In this document: positions 59,035 through 64,000 of the stretch, one piece after another
How the letters are laid out: each line of letters begins with the position of its first letter
How positions within the stretch are numbered: the stretch's first letter is position 1
Assembly (NCBI RefSeq): GCF_015265435.1
Contig: NZ_JABJWH010000021.1
Coordinates: forward strand, 124,001-188,000
DNA: 64,000 nt
Direction of reading: 5' to 3'
Source: Alloalcanivorax profundimaris
GTDB lineage: Bacteria; Pseudomonadota; Gammaproteobacteria; Pseudomonadales; Alcanivoracaceae
Notes under the pieces: model-generated
Told to the model about the DNA's origin: nothing
Databases searched by the model: none
Seen by the model: the letters and a program-made list of their open reading frames with translations, nothing else
Made by a program: the position numbers and the translations under genes

Positions 59035-59484
59035 ATGCGCGTTTCCCGCTCCGCCCTGGCCGTTCTGGTTTCCGGCCTGATGGCCGCCGCCACCCCGGCG
59101 CTGGCCGCCGATCACGAAGTCCACATGAAGAACCAGGGCGCCGACGGCACCATGGTGTTCGAACCCGGCTACCTGAAGGTGGCCCCCGGCGACACCGTCA
59201 CCTTCGTGCCCGAGGACCCGGCCCACAACAGCCACGCCGTATTCACCCCGGACGGCGCCGACGCCTGGACCGGGCAGCTCAATGAAAAAGTCACCGTGAC
59301 CCTGTCCAAGGAAGGCGTGTACCTCTACCAGTGCGATCCGCACATGCCCCTGGGCATGGTGGGCGTGATCCAGGTGGGCGGCGCCGGCAATCTGGACGCT
59401 GCCAAGGAAAAAGCCGAAACCCTGAGCGCCGGCATGGCCATGAACAAGGGCCGCTTCGCCGATTACCTGGGCAAGGTCGAGTAA
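59035..59484 (+). CDS. pseudoazurin (periplasmic cupredoxin)
   Basis: A 149-aa type 1 blue copper protein. The signal peptide ends near Ala25 (ATPALA-ADHEV). Copper ligands fit His64 in PAHNSHAV, then Cys100, His103 and Met108 in YQCDPHMPLGMVGVI. The C-terminal helices (AAKEKAETLSAGMAMNKGRF) are typical of pseudoazurin. It passes electrons to periplasmic reductases or peroxidases; no denitrification genes are in the window. GAGGAG lies 7 nt before the ATG. Divergent from pncC. Confidence 0.95.
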   Translation: MRVSRSALAVLVSGLMAAATPALAADHEVHMKNQGADGTMVFEPGYLKVAPGDTVTFVPEDPAHNSHAVFTPDGADAWTGQLNEKVTVTLSKEGVYLYQCDPHMPLGMVGVIQVGGAGNLDAAKEKAETLSAGMAMNKGRFADYLGKVE

Positions 59485-59500
59485 CGCTCGGATCGGCTGG

Positions 59501-60313
59501 TTACCCGCCGTACACCGGCATCGCCAGGGTCGCCTGCAGAACACGGCCCACGGGACCGCGCTCGTCATGGAGCGTGGTCTCCACCAAACCGTTGCCGTTG
59601 GGCTGCATGCGGGCCCGGGCGTCCAGGCCCAGCCACTCGCCTTGCGGAGCGCGGTGCAGATACAAGCTGATGTCCGCGTTGATGCTGCCGGTGTCGTCAT
59701 TGACCTGGAGCTGGCCCACGCCGTTGCCGAAATCCGACAAGGTCGCCGCCTGCACCGACGGTGAGCAGGTCTCCCCCTCCACCACCGGCACCGGCAGACG
59801 CATCCAGACGCGCCCGCGTCCCCGGCCTTCCACCCCGTCCACCAGACTCACCGCCACGGTGTGATGCAACCCCGGCAAGGGGAAAGGATCCCGGTCACCG
59901 CGCGCGGCGATCTCCGCCAGGCTGGCCTCGCTCCCCGGCTCCCGGGGCGGCAAGCCGCCCGGTTCGAAGCGCGCCGCTTCCGGCACGTCCAGGGGCACCT
60001 GTTCCAGGTACAGCGCCGTGGCCCGGCACACCAGCACGTCGCCGGCGAACAGATCGCCTTGCAGCAGACGCAAACGGCGGCCGCCACGCACGGTTTCCAC
60101 GCGCACCGTGAGCGGCGCGGTGGGCACCGGCCGCAGCAGATCCAGGGTAAAGCGCGCCAGCCGCAGGCCGCCCTCGGTGCCCGCCGGTTCCAGGGCCGAG
60201 GCGAGCAAGCCGGCCGGTGAACCACCGTGCAGATAATCCGGGCTCCACGGCCCCTGGGCGTTCTCGGAAGGGTGGTACCGGTCGCCGTCGCGGCGGAACA
60301 GGGCCGTACTCAT
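59501..60313 (-). CDS. thioesterase family protein (double hotdog, TesB-like)
   Basis: A 270-aa protein of the tandem-hotdog acyl-CoA thioesterase family. The first hotdog includes WSPDYLHGGSPAGLLASALE and ARFTLDLLRPVPTAPLTVRV, and the second includes VWMRLPVPVVEGETCSPSVQ, LQVNDDTGSINADISLYLHR and GLVETTLHDERGPVGRVLQA. It likely hydrolyses acyl-CoA in fatty-acid metabolism. Converges on the pseudoazurin gene. Confidence 0.9.
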   Translation of the reverse strand: MSTALFRRDGDRYHPSENAQGPWSPDYLHGGSPAGLLASALEPAGTEGGLRLARFTLDLLRPVPTAPLTVRVETVRGGRRLRLLQGDLFAGDVLVCRATALYLEQVPLDVPEAARFEPGGLPPREPGSEASLAEIAARGDRDPFPLPGLHHTVAVSLVDGVEGRGRGRVWMRLPVPVVEGETCSPSVQAATLSDFGNGVGQLQVNDDTGSINADISLYLHRAPQGEWLGLDARARMQPNGNGLVETTLHDERGPVGRVLQATLAMPVYGG

Positions 60314-60418
60314 GCTGCGTGATCCTCGTTATTATGCGGCGCTTGCGAAGAGCATCCGATCATAAGAACCGTTCCCGCCGTGAGCAAGACGGGAACCCTT
60401 GGCTACGGGACCCCAACC

Positions 60419-60913
60419 ATGAACGAACTCTCCCCCGCCCTGCAGGACCAGGGCCATCCGGACGGCGTCTGCTACGGCTGCGGCAGCGCCCACCCCAGCG
60501 GGCTGCACCTGAAAAGTCGTTGGGACGAGGAAGGCCGCCATGTGATCGCCACCCATACCCCGGCGGAGGAATTCACCGGCTGGCCGGGGCTGGTGTACGG
60601 CGGCCTGCTGGCGATGCTGATCGACTGCCACTCCAACTGGACCGCCATGGCCTGGCACTACCGGGCCGAGCAGCGGGAACCGGGGAGCGACCCGGTGATC
60701 AATTGCGTCACCGGCCGGCTGGACATCCGCTACCTGAAACCCACCCCCATGGGCGTGCCGCTGCGGCTGAAAGCCTGGGTGGAAGGCGACGTGGGCCGCA
60801 AAACCAGGGTGATCTGCGAGGTGTGGGCCGGCGATGTGCTCACCGCCACCGCCGACTCGGTGTTCGTGCGCGTGGACACCGACCAGCTGGCGAAGGCGGC
60901 GGGCGGTGGCTGA
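60419..60913 (+). CDS. PaaI family thioesterase (hotdog)
   Basis: A 164-aa single-hotdog thioesterase. The N-terminal CYGCGSAHPSGLHLKSRWDE is a typical CxxCG segment for this subgroup. FTGWPGLVYGGLLAMLIDCH carries the catalytic region, and TGRLDIRYLKPTPMGVPLRL is the later strand. ATG at 60419 was chosen by family; upstream in-frame GTG adds 13 residues. Divergent from the double-hotdog gene, convergent with fur (stop codons adjacent). Confidence 0.9.
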   Translation: MNELSPALQDQGHPDGVCYGCGSAHPSGLHLKSRWDEEGRHVIATHTPAEEFTGWPGLVYGGLLAMLIDCHSNWTAMAWHYRAEQREPGSDPVINCVTGRLDIRYLKPTPMGVPLRLKAWVEGDVGRKTRVICEVWAGDVLTATADSVFVRVDTDQLAKAAGGG

Positions 60914-61339
60914 TCACGCCCCGGCGCGGCGCACCCGGATCACCAGCTTGCGGCCCACCACCTCGAAGCCGTGGCGTTCGGCGATGGCCCGTTGCCGGGC
61001 TTCGATCAGCGGGTCCTGGAATTCCAGGATGCGGCCGGTTTCCACGCACACCATGTGATCGTGCGCGGCGCCATCGGCCAGCTCGAACAGGCTGCGCCCC
61101 ATGGTGTGCCGGTCGAAGTGATGCCGATGCACCAGACCCGCGTCCTCCAGGTCGGTGAGCACCCGGTAGATGGAGGAAATGCCCATGCGCTCGCCGCTCT
61201 GGCGCAGGCGGGCATAGATATCATCGGCGCTCAGGTGGTGGCGCTCCGGCAGCGCCGACTCCAGCAACTGAAAGATCCGCTCCCGGGCCGCCGTGGCTTT
61301 CAGTCCGGCCCGCGTCAGGGCCCGGCGTTCTCGGTTCAT
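60914..61339 (-). CDS. Fur family transcriptional regulator
   Basis: A 141-aa Fur protein. The winged helix is GLKATAARERIFQLLESALP, LSADDIYARLRQSGERMGIS and SIYRVLTDLEDAGLVHRHHF; the dimer domain has the HDHMVCVETGRILEFQDPLI segment with metal-binding His/Glu. The CxxC structural zinc motif of E. coli Fur is reduced to one Cys, and there is no His-rich tail. It is divergent from the fecI-type sigma gene and the Fur box between them makes an iron-sensing role the most likely (Zur or Mur are alternatives). Confidence 0.9.
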   Translation of the reverse strand: MNRERRALTRAGLKATAARERIFQLLESALPERHHLSADDIYARLRQSGERMGISSIYRVLTDLEDAGLVHRHHFDRHTMGRSLFELADGAAHDHMVCVETGRILEFQDPLIEARQRAIAERHGFEVVGRKLVIRVRRAGA

Positions 61340-61391
61340 TACCGCTACCTCCTTGTTTCTCTACTTCCTATAGACGAACGAAACGCCCAGG

Positions 61392-61413
61392 GTTCACATT
61401 TCCCATGGTGAAC
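61392..61413. promoter_or_regulatory. inverted repeat in the fur/sigma gap
   Basis: GTTCAC and GTGAAC are separated by 10 nt, 53 nt upstream of the fur ATG. It may be an operator for fur itself. Confidence 0.4.
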
Positions 61414-61441
61414 GGCGTCACATCGCCATACATTATTGTAA

Positions 61442-61456
61442 TGATACCCATTCTCA
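61442..61456 (+). promoter_or_regulatory. Fur box upstream of the FecI-like sigma gene
   Basis: TGATACC-C-ATTCTCA matches the 7-1-7 Fur consensus TGATAAT-N-ATTATCA at 11 of 14 positions, within an AT-rich promoter stretch. It is 50 nt before the sigma gene ATG, so iron-dependent repression of the operon is expected. Confidence 0.7.
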
Positions 61457-61505
61457 CCTAGACTCCCACCGAAATAAATACCAACCAGACCCCGGGGGCG
61501 GGATC

Positions 61506-62036
61506 ATGTCCGGCGCGACGCGGGAACCCCTTTCCGTGAAAACCCTGTACAGCGAATACCACGGCTGGCTGCGCGCCGTGCTGCAGCGCCGTCTGGGCGA
61601 CGCGGACGACGCCGCCGACCTGGCCCAGGACGCCTTCCTGCGCCTGCTGGCGCGGCCCCGCTCCCTGGACCATGACAGTGCCCGCCCCTACCTGAGCCGC
61701 ATGGCGCGGGGCCTGTGCGTGGACCTGTGGCGGCGCCGGGAGATCGAGCGCGCCTGGCTGGAAAGCCTGGCGCTGAACCCGGACCTGGAGGCGCCCTCCG
61801 CGGAGCAGCGCGCCACCGCCGTGGAAGCCCTGATGGAGGTGGACGCCATGCTCAAGCGGCTGCCGGCGCCGGTGGCCCGGGCGTTCATTCTGTCCATGGT
61901 GCACGGCCTGGACGGCAAGACCATCGCCGCCCGCCTGGGCGTCACCGACCGCACCGTGCGCAACTATCTGTCCCGGGCCATGCTCGCCTGCCTGCGCCTG
62001 CAGGCCCGGCTGACGCCGGAGGACGGTGCCCCATGA
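61506..62036 (+). CDS. FecI-type ECF sigma factor
   Basis: A 176-aa extracytoplasmic-function sigma factor of the iron-starvation group. Region 2 is LYSEYHGWLRAVLQRRLGDA, DDAADLAQDAFLRLL and RPYLSRMARGLCVDLWRRRE; region 4 is LPAPVARAFILSMVHGLDGK and TIAARLGVTDRTVRNYLSRA. No region 3. It is activated through the adjacent FecR and receptor when substrate binds, and directs transcription of the receptor gene. The start is ATG at 61506; it overlaps fecR by 4 nt. Confidence 0.95.
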   Translation: MSGATREPLSVKTLYSEYHGWLRAVLQRRLGDADDAADLAQDAFLRLLARPRSLDHDSARPYLSRMARGLCVDLWRRREIERAWLESLALNPDLEAPSAEQRATAVEALMEVDAMLKRLPAPVARAFILSMVHGLDGKTIAARLGVTDRTVRNYLSRAMLACLRLQARLTPEDGAP

Positions 62037-63007
62037 GCCACGCCACCCCGGACCCGGAGGTGCTCAGCCAGGCCGCCGACTGGTTCGCCCTGCTGCGCTC
62101 CGGCGACGCTTCCAGCGAGGACACCCGGCGCTGGCGCCACTGGTTGGCGCAACACCCGGCCCACCGCCAGGGCTGGGCGCTGGTGGAACGGATTCAACAA
62201 CAGTTCGAGGCCGCCACCGGCGACCATCCGGCCCAGGCCGACGCCACCCTCGGCCGCGCCCGGGACAACCGGCTGCGCCGGCGCGCCCTGCTCAAGGGCC
62301 TGGCACTGATGCTGGGCGCCGGCGGCCTGGGCTGGGCGGGCTGGCGCACGGACGCGGTGCAGCAGCGGCTGGCGGTCTGGAGCGCGCCCTACCGCACCGG
62401 CGTCGGCGAGATCCGCGCCTGGACCCTGGCGGACGGCGGCCGCCTGTGGCTGAACACCGACAGCGCGGTGGACGGCGTGGAGGCGGACGGGCCGGTGCGC
62501 CTACTGCGGCTGCTGCGCGGCGAGATGCTGCTGGAGACCGGCGGGCCGGTGCGGGTGGACACGCCGGCGGGTTCCCTGCGCCCCCTCGGCACCCGCTTCA
62601 CGGTGCGCCTGGACGAGCACCACACCCTGGTGGCGGTCCATGAAGGCAGGGTGGAAATCGTCACCGCCGAGGGCCGGCGCCGGGTGATCCCCGCCGGTCG
62701 CCAGACCCGTTTCTCGGATCACGCCATCGACCCGCCGCGCCCGGTGGAAACGGCCCGGGAGGCCTGGCACCGGGGCGTGCTGGCCGCCGACGACATCCGC
62801 CTGGCCGACCTGCTCGCCGAGCTGGCCCGCTACCGGCATGGCTACCTCAATGTGTCGCCGGCGGTGGCCGACCTGCGCGTGTTCGGCGGCTTCCCGCTCA
62901 CCGACACGGACCAGGCCCTGGCGATGCTGGAAGCGGTGCTGCCGATCCAGGTGACGCACCCCCTGCCCGGCTGGACCGAGGTCCGCCCACGGGCGCCGGA
63001 AAAATAA
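62033..63007 (+). CDS. FecR-type anti-sigma/signal transducer
   Basis: A 324-aa membrane regulator. The cytoplasmic N-terminus (ADWFALLRSGDASSEDTRRW, WLAQHPAHRQGWALVERIQQ) is the DUF4880 sigma-binding part; one membrane helix follows (ALLKGLALMLGAGGLGWAGW). The periplasmic part has the FecR domain (LADGGRLWLNTDSAVDGVEA, GPVRLLRLLRGEMLLETGGP, VHEGRVEIVTAEGRRRV) and ends in a secretin/TonB-like tail that contacts the receptor. Coupled to the sigma gene by an ATGA overlap. Confidence 0.93.
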   Translation: MSHATPDPEVLSQAADWFALLRSGDASSEDTRRWRHWLAQHPAHRQGWALVERIQQQFEAATGDHPAQADATLGRARDNRLRRRALLKGLALMLGAGGLGWAGWRTDAVQQRLAVWSAPYRTGVGEIRAWTLADGGRLWLNTDSAVDGVEADGPVRLLRLLRGEMLLETGGPVRVDTPAGSLRPLGTRFTVRLDEHHTLVAVHEGRVEIVTAEGRRRVIPAGRQTRFSDHAIDPPRPVETAREAWHRGVLAADDIRLADLLAELARYRHGYLNVSPAVADLRVFGGFPLTDTDQALAMLEAVLPIQVTHPLPGWTEVRPRAPEK

Positions 63008-63102
63008 TTTTCCGCTTTTGCCTCCCCTGTTCGATACGTCGGTATACCCCGGCCCGAAAGGGCCATGACGGGGATCGGGAACCGACAACAACAGGAGACA
63101 CC

Positions 63103-64000
63103 GTGCCATATTCATTCTCCGGCCAGGCCCGCCGCCTGCCCACCCTGATGCTCGCCGCCACCCTGGGGCTGGCGCCCCTGGCGTTCACCCCGGCCCAGGC
63201 GCAACCGGCCGCCGCCGACCAGGAGCAGCGCCGCCAGTACAACATCGCCGCCGGCCCGCTCAACGCGGTGCTGAGCCGCTTCGCGGAACAGTCCGGCGCG
63301 CTGATCGCCGGCAACCTGCAACTGGCGGCGGGCAAGCGCAGCGACGGCCTGCGCGGCCGCTACGGTACGCGGGAAGCCCTCAACCGGCTGCTGGCCGGCA
63401 CCGGCCTGGTGGCGGAACCCCGGGGCGACGGCAGCTACGTCCTCAAGGACGCGCGCTCCGACAGCGGCGCCGGCCGGCTCGATCCGGTTACCGTGAACGC
63501 GCCGGCGGTGCCGGAGGCGCGCCGCTCCCTGGACTACGACCGCGCCACCATCGAGGCGCTGCGCCCCGGGGACGTGAAGGGCCTGTTCAAGAAGGAGGCC
63601 TCGGTGGCCGTGGGCGGCTCCATCCCCATGAACCAGAAGGTCTATGTGCGCGGCGTGGAGGAAACCGCCATGAACGTGACCGTGGACGGCGCCCGCCAGA
63701 ACAACAAGGTGTTCCACCACAACGCCACCAATCTGATCGACCCGTCCCTGCTGAAAACGGCGCGCGCCTCCGCCGGCGTGGCGGCGGCGGACGACGGCCC
63801 CGGCGCCCTGGGCGGCAGCCTGGCCTACGAAACCGTGGACGTGGGCGACCTGCTGGCCCCCGGCGATCAACTGGGGGGCTTCCTGGACGGACGCTATGCC
63901 AGCAACGGCGATGCCCTGACCGGCGCCGGCGCCCTGTTCGGCCGCCAGGACGGCTTCGAGGCCCTGGGCTACGCCAAGCACACCGATGGCAACGATTATG
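63103..64000 (+). CDS. TonB-dependent receptor with STN domain (HasR/haem-type), 3' end outside window
   Basis: The open frame starts at GTG with ACAGGAG 6 nt upstream and continues past the window end (299 codons seen). A signal peptide (LMLAATLGLAPLAFTPAQAQ) is followed by an STN signalling domain (YNIAAGPLNAVLSRFAEQSG, LNRLLAGTGLVAEPRGDGSY), then the plug: KVYVRGVEETAMNVTVDGAR, HNATNLIDPSLLKTARASAG. This plug signature resembles HasR and haemoglobin/transferrin-type receptors, so haem uptake is likely. The STN domain means it also signals to the FecR/FecI pair upstream. Confidence 0.9.
   Translation, partial: MPYSFSGQARRLPTLMLAATLGLAPLAFTPAQAQPAAADQEQRRQYNIAAGPLNAVLSRFAEQSGALIAGNLQLAAGKRSDGLRGRYGTREALNRLLAGTGLVAEPRGDGSYVLKDARSDSGAGRLDPVTVNAPAVPEARRSLDYDRATIEALRPGDVKGLFKKEASVAVGGSIPMNQKVYVRGVEETAMNVTVDGARQNNKVFHHNATNLIDPSLLKTARASAGVAAADDGPGALGGSLAYETVDVGDLLAPGDQLGGFLDGRYASNGDALTGAGALFGRQDGFEALGYAKHTDGNDY

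Overview
The window is a contiguous piece of a high-GC gammaproteobacterial chromosome. Gene order (ffs next to dnaX-ybaB-recR; pncC-recA-recX-alaS-lysC-csrA-tRNA-Ser), E. coli-type long-Q-loop cytochrome bd with CydX, and acyl-CoA and thioesterase genes fit a marine, hydrocarbon/lipid-using Oceanospirillales-like bacterium close to Alcanivorax. This placement is inference from gene content and was not tested by a search. I see no prophage, IS element, integrase or CRISPR array.

Layout. 1-5.2 kb: yigZ, a quinone oxidoreductase, uvrB, a class I aminotransferase and tRNA-Asn with its own promoter and terminator. 5.4-16.7 kb: a surface-glycan locus. An initiating sugar-phosphate transferase and two family 2 glycosyltransferases face a leftward operon of ABC-2 permease (with an unusual TPR N-terminus), ATPase, sulfotransferase, GlfT2-like transferase, UDP-galactopyranose mutase and a further glycosyltransferase; galE is upstream. 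Together GalE and Glf can supply UDP-galactofuranose for a galactan exported by the ABC pair. 16.7-21.2 kb: recR, ybaB, dnaX (with a programmed -1 frameshift signal), a lone AAA ATPase and the 4.5S RNA. 21.3-32.4 kb: heat-shock hsp20 with a sigma-32 promoter, a 2OG oxygenase, ybjN, PadR, DUF2804, DUF4282, pirin, and a leftward operon pyrC-cobW-DUF2796-SMR-acyl-CoA transferase. 32.7-38.5 kb: a gene I do not recognise, a thiolase, an acyl-CoA ligase and a divergent PAS kinase/FixJ-type regulator. 38.5-45.0 kb: the cytochrome bd locus, cydX-cydB-cydA plus a 58-aa leader gene facing cydDC, with a perfect FNR/Anr box between them. 45.1-46.4 kb: DAHP synthase preceded by an aromatic-rich leader peptide and terminator, a strong candidate attenuator. 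46.4-51.0 kb: a chemoreceptor and a large lipoprotein fusing a parallel beta-helix to a diheme cytochrome. 51.0-58.9 kb: a hyper-palindromic tract, tRNA-Ser, csrA, lysC, alaS, TSUP, recX, recA (LexA box) and pncC. 59.0-64.0 kb: a pseudoazurin, two thioesterases, fur, and a Fur-box-controlled FecI/FecR/TonB-receptor (HasR-like) operon cut by the window end.

A family of about 38-bp (core about 22-bp) REP-like palindromes occurs at seven places, including in-frame inside cydD and across the stop codon of the acyl-CoA transferase. The most interesting items are the aromatic attenuator, the cydA leader ORF, the beta-helix/cytochrome fusion, the tRNA-Ser palindrome tract and the TPR-permease glycan exporter.
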